NCBI RefSeq assembly: GCF_050624435.1
Contig: NC_134535.1
Span: 123,491,731-123,555,730 of the forward strand
DNA from: Tenrec ecaudatus
Taxonomy: Eukaryota; Chordata; Mammalia; Afrosoricida; Tenrecidae
Length of the DNA stretch: 64,000 nucleotides
Direction: 5' to 3'
Each line of letters opens with the position of its first letter. The first letter of the stretch is position 1. This document shows, in pieces, positions 35,101 through 44,754 of this stretch. The notes below the pieces were generated by a model that saw only the letters and a program-made list of their open reading frames with translations, was not told the DNA's origin and ran no database searches. A program made the position numbers and the translations under genes.

Positions 35101-38100
35101 CATTAAATTTCACTCAATGCCCTTAGGACGTCTGTGATGTCTGGTGATTTGGGGTGACCATAGAATAATGCTATATGGCAGAAACTGATTGGTCTTCTTC
35201 TTCTCCCTCCAACAAAAGAAACTGATATCAACTGAGATGAGGCTTCCTCTGCCAAGTGATTTTTAAGATGTCCCAACAAGGGGGTGATACATGGATAGAT
35301 CATGATCATTAAGCAGGCACATCAATTGCTTCGGAAACTGGATTAGAAGATTATATGACCTGAGAACAGAATGCCTCTCATTCTCTTGGTGTCTATCCTT
35401 ACAGTACTGATCTCATGCAACATTTGTTCTTTTGTGATTCACTAACATTGTCCAGCATAATGATTTCCAGGTCTATCCATGTCATGAGGTAAGTCATGGT
35501 TTCATCACCACTTTTTAGTGGCACACAGTATTCCATTGTGTGTAAATGCCAGGGTTTCTTTATCCATTCTTCTGCTCATGGATATTTGGCTATTTCCAAC
35601 TTCTTGCTATTGTGAGCTGTGCTGTGATGAACATGGGAGAGTGTGTCTGTTATTGACATGTTTCTTATTTTAGGAGGGTATGGCATCTGGGTCCTATGGC
35701 ATCTCTAGGATCCTTGTAGCATAGTAGCTATGTATTACACTGCTAACCATAAGGTCAGTGGTTTGAAACCACCAGCAACTCCATGGGAGAACGATGAGGC
35801 TTTCTATTTCTATAAAGAATTACATGCTTGGGAACCCAAAAGGGACATTCTACTCTGTGCTATAGGGTCACTCTGAAGTGAAATGGACTCAAAGGCAGTA
35901 AGTTTGGTTTTGCATTTCTATTCCTAGCTGTTTAGGAAGTGCCATATCACTTCCCACAATGTTTGTACATGTTTACAAGCCCACCAGCAATGTATAAGAG
36001 GTCCAATTTCTCCAGACACTCTCCAGCATTTACTGTTCTCTGCATTTTTTAATTGGGCTATAGTTGTGGGTGTAAAGTGCTATCTCGTTGTTGTTTTGAT
36101 TTTAACCTCCCAGATAACTAATGATTGTAAGCATATTTTCATGTGTTTGCTACCTATTTGTGCATCCTTTTTGGTGAACTGTCTGTTCATGTCTTTTATC
36201 CACTTTTAAAATTATATCTTTATTTCTAACTTTAGAGAAACCGAGTCCAGTAGAGTGCCCAATTTCCTGGCATCAACTCCAGGAGAAATGCTTGCTTCTT
36301 TTAGACATTGAACACTACTGGAATGACAGCTTGGCAGATTGTTACCAAAGAAAGTCCAGTTTGCTACTTATTCAAGATGAGGTAGAACTGGTAAATAATT
36401 TATAAAAGTCCTTTTATTTCTCACGTTATTTGAATCATGTTGAAGTGCTTGGATCTTAATCCAAAGGTTGTGCCAATGGAAGTAAACATGAATATAGGAA
36501 GCTCACTACCTCATACCCATAAAATAATTGAATATGATATAGTGGATGCAGTGATTAATCCTGTCATAGAGCCAGGATAGAATGATGATTGAATCGGGTC
36601 AGAATAATTCAAGGGGATGAATAAAACAAGGCAACCACTGAATATATACACCATTTCAGTTTGTACTCATTTCTCGTGTTTCATTTATAGCATCTCATAC
36701 AGCACCTGATAAAAGCTGAAGGAATTCTATATTGGATTGGTTTAAATTTTACATTGCCAGAGAAGAACTGGAAGTGGGTGAATGGCTCATTTTTACATTC
36801 TGATGTGTGAGTATTAGCTGAATTCATTTTAATATTCCCTTCATATCCAATATACACTGCAAGGTATTATCATTGCTTGTAGTTGAAGATTGGGTTTTAT
36901 AGTTTTTATTAAGTTTATAAATTATCGATAGATTCAGAATAAGCAGAGAAAAAATGAATTAAAAGTTGGTTGAAATTTTCATTTATGAAAAGATATCAAT
37001 AACCTATAAGAATGTATATTTTCTGCTGAAATTTTAGAAAGCAAGGAATAGGTTAGCTCATTTGAAAGGGTATATCAGTAAAAATTACCTAAATTTATAT
37101 GTTGACATACAGAATTTCTCAAATAGTATTTTAACAGTTAAACAAATGCCTTAGTGAGTCATGACAATAATTTGTTATATCACAATTAAGATTAAAATGA
37201 TAAACAAAAGGAGAAAAATTTGCAGCCTTAGTTTTATTTTATATGTAGTAACAGTTAATATTGGTTTATGACCTATATATGCATCTTTATTGCTCATGAT
37301 GCAAAGGTAATTAAATTTTTTATGGTTGCTCATAGTAAAAATGGAAATTGAAATTCATTCATTAAAATGCATGTAAAGGTTATATACTAAATTAAGTGGA
37401 ACTTCTTGTTTTATTCTGAGAATAAAAAATGAAGTTTTGTTTAAAATAATCCCAGTTGTTTCCTAGTCACCTCTAAAAACGTGAAAGGTACCTTGTTAAG
37501 ATATAAAGTGTATCAGTTAGACTCGGCTTTTATTTGAAACCTTCCAAACTCTGCCTTTTAAATAAACCAAAAAGAAAAACATAGGAATTCTTTCCTGCAT
37601 TGTATTAGAGATCAAAGAGATAATGTCATACAACATCTAACTGAACAGATATATGCTCATGCAGGGCCCAGGAAACCATAGGGAACACTTTGAAATGTTC
37701 AGTCATGTTGTCATATTTACCCAGAAAACTGAAAGAAGAATTGAGCTGGTGGATACACGTTAGGGGACTTTTGCAATAAGCCTCTTATGAGGCAGCACTA
37801 GAAAGGAAGCAGATTAGCTGCTCAGGTCCAAGAGGCTACTTGAAGAACTAGAACTCGGGAGCAAGAAGCTGGGAAAGAGTACTGCCCAGTGCCAATCCTT
37901 CATCTTCCGTTAGATACAAATAGGCAAGACTTGACCCACACTCTTCTTATAGGTCACCCTTGATACTGCCCATCCCACTGTTTGTATTCTATTGGCATCC
38001 CAACCTACAGTGAGCCACAAGATTCATATATGCTTGAAACTCCTATCAACGCTTAATATTAATGTCAATCTGTTGAGGGAGAAGGAAACTGGCTGCCTAG

Positions 38101-38783
38101 CATGCAAACTTTCCCTCTTTCCCTAGTTGCATCTAAATTTTATCGAGGCTGTATGTCTATCATCTTCTCGATACTTACTACTTTATGGAGCACATTTTCT
38201 TAGCAGGGTTACATTTTATGATCACCATTGCCATGCCTCCTTCAAATATTAGGTAGCTATTACCTTGTGTGTGTGTGTGTGTGTGTGTGTGTATTAATGA
38301 GTTTCCGTAAAGTCTAGAAACTTTGCATATGGTATCTTTGTGGTAAAAGAGGGTACTCAATTCCCAACCTCCAATACTCTCTCGCTCTTTGGCTCTTATC
38401 ATTATGAAGGTTCTTTTTAGAGGGATTCTTACTTAGTGAAGATGAACCAATAAGTTCTTGAGTTTTATATTAGCTTATAGTTTTGTCAAAGTGTGCACCA
38501 TTAGGTTTGTGGATGTAGTTACTCTATGTTTCATTATTTAGCATCCAATTGTTTCCTGAGAATCCTAGGAATGCCGGGTTGAATGAGAAGAATTAGTAAG
38601 AAAACCTTTAACACTGACAGAGATGTTTTTTTTTTGTTCCGCAGATTACAAATTAAAGGTTATCGTGATAGAAACAGCTGTGCTGTCCTCTCAAATAAGA
38701 AAATTGTTTCTGAGGACTGTGGTGCAGAAAATAAATGGATCTGCCAGAAAGAATTAAAACCTGTCAGAAAGAGATGGCCCTGA
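26070..38783 (+). CDS. KLRB1: KLRB1 (CD161/NKR-P1A), C-type lectin-like NK/T-cell receptor, six exons
   Basis: The coding sequence is join(26070-26154, 28362-28460, 29620-29697, 36236-36390, 36691-36806, 38645-38783), 672 bases, 223 residues; human KLRB1 has 225. It is a type II membrane protein. Cytoplasmic tail about 1-41 with VIYADL at 5-10; membrane segment about 43-64; stalk to about 94; C-type lectin-like domain 95-213 with cysteines 95, 106, 123, 190, 203 and 211 and WIGL at 154-157. Possible N-glycosylation sites at Asn 82, 117, 158 and 170 match human positions. Calcium-binding residues are absent, as usual in NK receptors. There is no charged residue inside the membrane segment, which fits an inhibitory form. 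In human it binds CLEC2D (LLT1) on target cells. All introns are GT-AG with human-like phases. No frameshift or stop was found, so the gene looks functional. An in-frame upstream ATG at 26046 is less likely: homology and context (A at -3, G at +4) favour 26070. Confidence 0.95.
26395..26575 (-). mobile_element. Old SINE, AfroSINE-like, antisense
   Basis: GCATCAATTCCAGCTCATGG, GGATTTGAACCATCCTGTTT and AGTCAGGTGCTTAAC. The interior is diverged. Lies within intron 1. Confidence 0.55.
27837..28034 (-). mobile_element. AfroSINE, antisense
   Basis: ATGCCATCAAGTCTATGCCA, GGGGCAGGGTAGAATTGCCC, TTTGAACTTCAGACCTTGCA and AGTTAGCAGCCCAATCCATT. Within intron 1. Confidence 0.88.
28362..28460 (+). CDS. KLRB1: KLRB1 coding exon 2 (transmembrane)
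   Basis: Encodes [19 protein letters not shown] and the hydrophobic stretch to GLSVS. The acceptor is TAACTTTGCAG and the donor TCAG/GTAAGT. No CxCP Lck-binding motif is present before the membrane, unlike in rodent NKR-P1 proteins. Confidence 0.95.
28758..28930 (-). mobile_element. AfroSINE, antisense, degenerate
   Basis: AATGTCATTGAGGCCATTCT, GACTGGTGGGTTTGAACACA and CCACAGAACCAGCAGG. A second, shorter antisense piece may follow to about 29035. Confidence 0.6.
29085..29283 (+). mobile_element. AfroSINE
   Basis: GGGCTGCTAACTGCGAGGTC, AAGAGTTACAGACTTGGAAA, CCCTACAGGGTTGTTATAGG and AAATGGTCATGAGTTTG. Confidence 0.8.
29620..29697 (+). CDS. KLRB1: KLRB1 coding exon 3 (stalk)
   Basis: A 78-base exon with acceptor TATTTACTAG and donor GCAG/GTAACT. 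It encodes [20 protein letters not shown] then NRTQTA, alignable to the human stalk, including a cysteine (Cys74) and an Asn-X-Thr site. Both ends are phase 1, so skipping it would keep the frame. Confidence 0.9.
29765..29960 (+). mobile_element. MIR (ancient tRNA-derived SINE)
   Basis: GGCTTAGGAAGGCTAAGTAA, CTTGTGCTAGGTCACATGAC and CAGCAAGTGGCAACACCGGG are the typical MIR core region. Confidence 0.85.
30455..30650 (-). mobile_element. AfroSINE, antisense
   Basis: TACTGCCATTGAGTAGATTA, ACCTTATAGGACAGAGTAGA, TGGCTTTGAACTGCCGACCT and ACTAAACCACCAGGGCTCC. Confidence 0.92.
30725..30952 (-). mobile_element. AfroSINE, antisense, with a short internal insertion
   Basis: CACTGCCATTGAGTCGATGA and GACAGGATAGAACTGCCCCT, then a partly repeated GAGTCC/GGAGACTGTAAATG stretch, then CCCCCAAGGGCTCTGG. 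About 30 bp longer than neighbours. Confidence 0.85.
31045..31508 (-). mobile_element. RTE/BovB-type LINE 3' region, antisense (continues at 32043)
   Basis: The minus strand encodes the broken C-terminal region of RTE ORF2 ([25 protein letters not shown]). The L1 at 31509-32042 interrupts it, and the reverse-transcriptase region follows at 32043-32720. Confidence 0.8.
31509..32042 (-). mobile_element. L1 3' end, antisense, inserted in the RTE; tandem 3' termini
   Basis: A first L1 terminus (ATTTTATTGGGGGCTCATAC) is followed after a short A/T tract by a second (ATTTTATTAGGGGCTCATAC), then about 450 bp of L1 3' UTR. TTTAAA repeats at 31503-31508 and 32043-32048 look like a short target duplication. 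The 124- and 93-codon frames here are L1 UTR shadows. Confidence 0.8.
32043..32720 (-). mobile_element. RTE/BovB-type LINE reverse-transcriptase region, antisense
   Basis: The minus strand reads an [19 protein letters not shown] stretch, which is the RT catalytic segment with the second Asp of the motif replaced (YADG). Many stops and shifts. Upstream RT sequence runs to about 32720. Confidence 0.8.
32721..33309. other. Intron 3 sequence, nothing recognised
   Basis: AT-rich. Includes a short GT/CA stretch near 33214-33238. Confidence 0.45.
33310..34150 (-). mobile_element. Old L1 3' UTR, antisense
   Basis: CAGTTTTATTGACATATAAT at the terminus, then GAGACCCCAGACACTATTTG and GATGGCTGCTTGGTTTAAAA. 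The latter pair also occurs, in sense orientation, in other L1 3' UTRs of this window. Confidence 0.65.
34151..35384. other. Intron 3 sequence, nothing recognised
   Basis: AT-rich unique-looking sequence. The 68-codon frames on either strand lack motifs. Possibly the continuation of an old L1. Confidence 0.4.
35385..36195 (-). mobile_element. Old L1 3' UTR, antisense, split by an AfroSINE
   Basis: TATTCCATTGTGTGTAAATG, CACCAGCAATGTATAAGAGG and TGTCTGTTCATGTCTTTTAT are the typical antisense L1 3' UTR sequence of many mammals. A sense AfroSINE sits at 35707-35916. It ends only about 40 bp before KLRB1 exon 4. Confidence 0.8.
35707..35916 (+). mobile_element. AfroSINE inside L1
   Basis: GGATCCTTGTAGCATAGTAG, CACTGCTAACCATAAGGTCA, GGTTTGAAACCACCAGCAAC and TATAGGGTCACTCTGAAGTG. 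Confidence 0.92.
36236..36390 (+). CDS. KLRB1: KLRB1 coding exon 4 (start of lectin-like domain)
   Basis: Encodes [15 protein letters not shown] through [20 protein letters not shown], with three domain cysteines (95, 106, 123). The acceptor is TTCTAACTTTAG and the donor CTG/GTAAAT. Ends in phase 0. Confidence 0.97.
36391..36690 (+). other. KLRB1: KLRB1 intron 4
   Basis: 300 bp, unique, no repeats recognised. Confidence 0.9.
36691..36806 (+). CDS. KLRB1: KLRB1 coding exon 5 (lectin-like domain core)
   Basis: Encodes the [20 protein letters not shown] core, one residue-class change away from human through most of it. The donor chosen is GATGT/GTGAGT, which keeps the frame into exon 6; GAT/GTGTGA two bases earlier would break it. 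Confidence 0.97.
36807..38644 (+). other. KLRB1: KLRB1 intron 5
   Basis: 1,838 bp of AT-rich unique-looking sequence with a (TG)n tract at 38266-38292 and a T-run just before the acceptor. Confidence 0.88.
38266..38292. repeat. (TG)n microsatellite
   Basis: About 13 GT units, in KLRB1 intron 5. Confidence 0.95.
38645..38783 (+). CDS. KLRB1: KLRB1 coding exon 6 (end of lectin-like domain, stop)
   Basis: Encodes [18 protein letters not shown] through [17 protein letters not shown], then TGA. Cysteines 190, 203 and 211 close the domain. The acceptor TTGTTCCGCAG follows a T-run in the preceding intron. The human protein ends in the closely similar ICQKELTPVRNK and a few more residues. Confidence 0.97.
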
Positions 38784-39395
38784 CACTCATCTACCATTAC
38801 ATCCTGTCTGAACTTCTCCACTTACCATTACAGACCTCTCAACGTTCAACTGCATATGCGATTGATATTGCCTGATACATGCTCATGAGACAAAAGAAAC
38901 AAATTCGGAGAATTCCCAAACATCATGGGATTCACAAATGTTTGGATCCATCCTATTCATTGAAAAAGACAGGAGGAAATGAAGACATAGACTTGATGTT
39001 TTAAAAGATAGTGGTATTTGATGGGGAAAGGTTGGGATGATTAGGAGGCCTAGATTCTGATCCTGACATATCTGTGTGCTCTTCATTGATCCTGTTTATG
39101 CCTTAGCTCATCTTGAAAAAAGTTTCAGAAAATTATTTCTACAGTCGGTTGCATCTCCCCTTGTCATTGAGAAAATCATATAATTGAATAGTGGCAGAAT
39201 CTTGATTAAAGCTCATGCTCTTGACATTCACAACAGAAGACTCTGCCAAAAGGAGTTTGGAATGGAACCACCAAAGCTTTTCCCATTGGCTTTTCAAAGA
39301 CATTTTTTTCTTCCATATCTCTTTCTTCCTATGGATCACACACAAGTGCTAGGTGAGCTGTAATGCAACCTTTCATTAGCTCCAGAGTCTGATTT

Positions 39396-39401
39396 AATAA
39401 A
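39396..39401 (+). promoter_or_regulatory. KLRB1: Candidate poly-A signal (proximal)
   Basis: AATAAA 613 bases after the stop codon. The downstream sequence is only moderately GT-rich. Confidence 0.4.
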
Positions 39402-39707
39402 TAGGGCCCTTCTTTGTGACTCGCACACAGTGATTTGGTGGGTCCATGCAAATATAGTGTATAGAACCCTTGAAAGTTGGGGCGAAGTGTCCCTGTGGCT
39501 AGGTCATGTGGTGTCTTTGGGCACTTACCAATAGACCGAAAGAGCTCTGTAACACTTGCCTCAATAGGGCAAGAGCAGAGTTGGCCCAAGAGGCCAAGGG
39601 GCTGAGGGCCAGCAGAAGTCAGCCTGGGAGCATGGCTGAAAAGAAACTGACATGATTAAAAACAACAACCTGCATCCTGATGCTGCATTGTTACCTGTTA
39701 CTGCTCT

Positions 39708-39713
39708 AATAAA
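39708..39713 (+). promoter_or_regulatory. KLRB1: Candidate poly-A signal (distal, stronger context)
   Basis: AATAAA followed about 15-40 bases later by GTGTGGCCTTTGTGTTCTGT, a classic GT-rich downstream element. Confidence 0.5.
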
Positions 39714-39730
39714 GCCTGCAACCATGAGTG

Positions 39731-40299
39731 TGGCCTTTGTGTTCTGTGTGGTCATCGAATGGATTACCTAGCTCAGCAGGGAGGTAGAGAGCTCTGCTGT
39801 CAACATTGGTGAAAACACTGCAGGAAGAAAGTACGTCTGATCTCTAGCTCATAAACATCAGTTTGCTTCCTATGTTGAGAGTGATTCTCAAGCCCCCTTG
39901 TGAGGTTAGAGGAGATCAAATGCCTCCACCATGTCATTTTTACATTAATCTAATAAAGAACAAGTGATTATGTTCAATGCTGCAGTTGCAGAGATTAAAT
40001 TTAAAAGAAAAAGAAATGTTATCCCCCCCCAATCCAAAATTTTAATGGAAAATACATACAATATAATATTGGACTTACCCTATAAAAAGACATAACAAAG
40101 TGTCTGAAGAAAAGAAATTATCTAGTTACCACATGAATTCATTGCCTAAGTAAATTAAATAGATTGCAGTAGATGCCATAATGACAGAAATAGCTTCTTA
40201 ATGGCCTATTCCCCACCCATAAACATTTATATTACTTTTCATCAATCATATTTAACGTACTTAAAAGATCTAATATATAATTAATTTGTGCCATTTACT
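39731..40299. other. Intergenic sequence, nothing recognised
   Basis: AT-rich. A short C-run lies at 40023-40030. Confidence 0.45.
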
Positions 40300-41160
40300 T
40301 AGGAAGCACATTACTTAGGGAAGCATTTGGGACAAAAGCATGGTTGCATATAATATAGCCCTGACCTAAGAGCAGCCAGGCCTTATGATGTGGTCCAGTT
40401 CGATACTCACTCTGATGAAGGGGGTAAGATATGAATGCCGAAGTTATGGCTAGAGCAAAGGGTGTTGATGAAATCAGAAATCCTTGGATTGTAGAAAGAA
40501 TAGCATCCGGTGTCTTAAAAACTTGTCTTAAAACAAGCAGCCATCTAAGTCCACATACAAGAAGCACTCGAGCCTGTATGATGCAAGGATTATAAATAAT
40601 AAAACCCAAGATCAGAGAAAAGGATTGTATTAGATCTTAAATTCTGAGCACCTAGTTTATAGAAGGCTATGGGTGACAGTGAAACCCAAAATCCATTTAC
40701 AGAGTCCTCATGTAGATTAAGCCTCCATTATATTCCCTCGACCATTGACCAGACAGTGTGCATTGGAAAATGGATTAATGCAGATATAGTTAGGTTAAAC
40801 TTTAATATCTTATCATTTGTTTTCCCTTGTGACCAATTTTTAGTTTGTTCTAGTTTTTTTTAAATTATTTTCTCCTTTGATTCGAATTGAGGTTCTTCAG
40901 TTTTTTATTTTGCTGTTTTTTTTCTTTGTATAATTTTCTTCATATTAAATATAGGGTACATATAGAGATAGTAACTAGATTAATAGTTTCTTAGCATATG
41001 GCAGGTGAGATCTGGATGAAATGAGAGTTAATAATAATGAGTAAAAATTTAAAATTTTTCAAAAACTGTGATGATTATGTAACCTTTTAATATATTTAAA
41101 ACATTGAGTTATATGGTATGGGAATTATATGCCAATAAAACTTAAAATTAAACATTAAAA
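40300..41160 (+). mobile_element. Old L1 3' UTR
   Basis: CAAGCAGCCATCTAAGTCCA, GATCTTAAATTCTGAGCACC, CCCAAAATCCATTTACAGAG and the terminal TATATGCCAATAAAACTTAA. Same subfamily as 7250-8905. Confidence 0.75.
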
Positions 41161-42854
41161 TATAATAAAATTATGGATTTTGAATTATCTGACAGTTTTT
41201 TTCAGAACAGAAATCTAAAGTAAATATTCCCATAATTAGCAATAGCCATTCCTGGCTCTTCTGAAGCTCCTTGGCTAAGTCTCTCTAAGGCCATCCATTT
41301 AGTTCAGAATCATTCCAAATCATTCTTAATCTTATTACATCTGCAATCTCATGCTCCTAAACAAACATCTATAACAAACTTTTGGCAATAAAGTAATCCA
41401 GAGAAATTAGGTTATCTGTCTCTGTCATATGCCATTGTACTATTCAATGATTTGATCCGATAATTTAAGTCTACTGACTGCTGAGTGTAATGCTACTTAG
41501 ATCGTCTCTGAAACTCAAACTATATAGGCGTAATTACATGAAGAAAGTATGACTGGCTAGAATTCTAGGCGGGCTAAAAGTATGATATTTAAGGAATAAA
41601 CATTTTAATAGTCTAGTTTTGAGGGAAGTTTTAGATTTACAGAATAATTGCACGGAAAGCAGAGTCTCTGTATAACCTACAGTGTTATACAGCACAAGTT
41701 CTGCTATCATTAAAATGTTGCATTAATGTGATACTTTTGCTACAATTAATGAATCAGTACTGACGCATTATTTACTGAAGCCCATTCACTGTCTGTCCTG
41801 GACAACTCTGGAGTTGGACAGAGGCACTATCTCACATACCTACCATAGAGTATTGTGCAAAGTAATTCCACTGCTTTTTAAAAAGGGCCTATGTTTAGTG
41901 CTCAAAGAAACTATGGCTATCTTCCAGACTATACCATTTTTCATCCCCACTAGTAATTAAGTGGAATTTTTGTTGCTTCACATCCTTTTAGGCTGTCACC
42001 ACCACCACCACCCCTTATTTCCTTTTGCAGTTTTTCTCTTTCTTTGTATAACTTCGCCCTTGTCTTTTTCCTTGTCCCACACAGCTCAAACACTACCCTA
42101 CCTCCTGCTTCGAAACATAGCGGCCAGTAGCCACTATTCTCTCCTTTACCAATGAGGCATCACTAGATAGCTGAAAACACCTGTTCAATAGTCTGTCCAC
42201 TGCGCTCTGTGCACAGCAAACAGAGAACTGCACACACACTCACGTGCTCTACCACATACCAAAAGATAAGTGATGAGCGGCTCTGCTCTTACCAACATAA
42301 AACCATCAATTAAATACAAACATACCACAACATTTCAGAGATAACAGATAATTTCAGTTCACATGTACAAGATAGATTGACCCAAACAAATGACCAATAA
42401 ATATACAAAGCCAGAAGACCTTTTTAGGGAAGAGGGGTTTGGAAACTACCTGATAAGGAATTAAAAAGAATGGTGTATAGACTTTCTCAATGAACAGAAA
42501 AATTAATAAATCTCCAGAAAAATCAAGGAAAACAGAAACAGCTTTAGATGAATTCAGGGAAACATGGCAAGAACAAACTTATAAAATGAATAGAAAAATC
42601 AAAATTACACAAAACCAGTTACTAGAAATCCAGATGGTTAATACTAAGATATAACTTGTATGAATAATTTTACCCATATTTCCTTTATGTCAGTTTAAAA
42701 TATAAACAAATAAAATTTTAGATACAGCTAACTCAACTTTCCTTCTTTCAGACGTAATCTCTAGTACTGCCTCTCATTTGCATGCATTAAAATATATGTT
42801 TACTAAAAATACTTTGTTGATTAACAAGAGAGAAAATTTAAACTTTTGACTGTA
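41161..42854. other. AT-rich intergenic sequence
   Basis: Parts resemble decayed L1 (for example ACAGAATAATTGCACGGAAA near 41640 and ATTTTTGTTGCTTCACATCC near 41967), but boundaries are unclear. No gene. Confidence 0.35.
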
Positions 42855-43210
42855 AATTAGGTGAAGGTTTACAGAGCGAATCATAAGTTTTACTCTCAAC
42901 ACATCATACACATTTTGTTTCACTCTATCCCTTGCAATTTTCTCAATGGGACATCACTGATGCTGCTTCCGGCTGGAGCTTCCTGCTCCTGTTCCCCCTT
43001 CTTTCAAAGCTTTCTGAACTTTGTCCTTGGGTCAATCCTGCCCTTTACATCTTACAAGGTTGATTACGATGCTGCAGAAGTAAGTTCAGCTCCAGACCTG
43101 ATAGGTGACAAAGATCCCAGTCTTACTCTTCTATTTCTCCAGTGAGCTGCATCTCTTTCATGACTTAGAGTTTTGTTTCACATTTTTCTTCCCCTCTCTC
43201 CAAGACCTTC
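42855..43210 (-). mobile_element. L1 3' UTR, antisense (old)
   Basis: AGGTGAAGGTTTACAGAGCG begins a stretch that resembles the T-rich antisense L1 3' UTR in other afrotherians. The 94- and 68-codon plus frames are shadows. Confidence 0.45.
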
Positions 43211-43629
43211 TAACGTGGTTCATTTCAAAGCAGTTGCTCATGGTCACTGTGCACTGTCTAGTTCTTAACAGAAAATTAACTTATGTAACATATTATCAAA
43301 CACGATCTTGACACAGAAGTTCACTGGTATCTTATTTTTGCGCTTTTTTGGTATCAGATATATTTTGTTGCATCTACCATCATCCCCAAGACCACAGCTA
43401 CCCACACATTGTGAGCTGAAATGTGAGCCTATCTTTTTATTTTTCTGAATACACAGCTTGAATTCTATGTTTAGGGGAATTGTTTTTAATGTGTATTTAT
43501 ATTTCATTTAAAAATTAATCTTACCAATAATTAATATGGGTGGAAACATATAGGTTATTTATAAATATTTATTGAATGACTAAGGAACAATAATTCCATT
43601 AGAAGGTTATTCTATTTCTTATAAAAATA

Positions 43630-44400
43630 TAACTTCTGGCCATCTATCTGAGAAGCAATAAAGCTAACATGGAAGAAGTACACCAGCCTGTGTGATCATG
43701 AGGTGTTGATGGGATCAGGTATCAGGCATCAAAGAACAAAAAATCATATCATTGTGAATGCAGGGGGAGTGCATAGTAGAGACCCAGAACCCATCTGTAG
43801 ATAATTGGACATCCCATTACAGAAGGGTCACAAGGAAGAGACAAGTCAGTCAGGGTGCAGTATAGCTCAGTTGAAACATGCAACTTTCCTCTAGCTCTTT
43901 AATGCTCCCCCCCACACACACACACACTATCATGACCCCAATCCTACCTAATAAACCCAGCTAGACCAGAGCACTTACATGGGTACAAATAAGAGCTGGA
44001 AACACAGAGAATCTAGAACAGATAACCCCTCAGGACCAATATTGAGAGTAGTTATATCAGGAGGGGAAGGGGAAGGTGGGGGGGAGAGGGGAAATTGATC
44101 ACAATTATCTACATATAACCCCCTCCAAGGGGGACAGACAACAGAAATGTGGGGAAAGGGAGATAGCGGTCAGTATAAGATATGACAAAATAACAATAAT
44201 TTATTAATTATCAAGAGTTTGTGAAGGAGGAAGACTGGGAACGAGAGAGGGGGAAAAATGAGGAGCTGATACCAAGGGCTCAAGTAGAAAGAAAATGTTT
44301 TGAAAGTGAAGATGGCAGCAAATGTACAAATGTGTTTGACGCAGTGGACGGATAGGACTGTGGTAAGAGCTGTTTGAGCCCCCAGTAAGATTATTTGAAA
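43630..44400 (+). mobile_element. L1 3' UTR and 3' end (older subfamily)
   Basis: GGCCATCTATCTGAGAAGCA, AACATGGAAGAAGTACACCA, GATCATGAGGTGTTGATGGG, CAATCCTACCTAATAAACCC and the terminus GAGCCCCCAGTAAGATTATT. Confidence 0.8.
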
Positions 44401-44404
44401 AGAA

Positions 44405-44700
44405 TCTATGGCTTCCAGAATTTGACTTTCAGTCCGCCATCATTATTTATCACATTAACAAGGAAAAGTAAAAGAACTATATGATAATATTGATAGATGC
44501 AGAAATAGCATTTGCCAACATCCAACACCCATTCCTGTTTAAGCCACTCAAAGAGATAGGAATGGAAGGAAAATCCCTTAATATAATACAAGCCATATAT
44601 GAAAAAATAACGACCAACGTAGTAGTCATTGGAGAAAAATAAAGAATTCACCTCTTTAAAAAAGAAAGAAAGATAAATTGTTAAAATAAATAAATAAATA
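44405..44700 (+). mobile_element. L1 ORF2 reverse-transcriptase fragment
   Basis: The plus strand reads an IILIDAEIAFANIQHPF stretch followed by NIIQAIYEKITTNVVVIGEK, matching the L1 RT motif that normally reads IDAEKAFDKIQHPF. The key Lys and Asp of that motif are changed. An A/T-rich tail follows. Confidence 0.8.
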
Positions 44701-44754
44701 AAATCTTATCAAATGCATAAATTGCACCCAAAAAAAAAAAGAAAGAAAGGATTC

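Larger units (their letters stand above)
29698..36235 (+). other. KLRB1: KLRB1 intron 3, expanded by nested repeats
   Basis: 6,538 bp, the longest intron. Holds a MIR, two antisense AfroSINEs, an antisense RTE split by an antisense L1, and antisense L1 3' UTR pieces with a SINE inside one of them. No exon-like sequence is recognised inside it. Confidence 0.85.
38784..39730 (+). other. KLRB1: KLRB1 3' untranslated region (inferred extent)
   Basis: Runs from the stop codon to the candidate poly-A signals at 39396 and 39708. No repeat is recognised inside. The short minus frames here are incidental. Confidence 0.45.

Noticed and set aside
36803-36812. Alternative exon 5 donor GAT/GTGTGA
   Set aside because: Shifts the frame in exon 6 and is a weaker donor than GATGT/GTGAGT.
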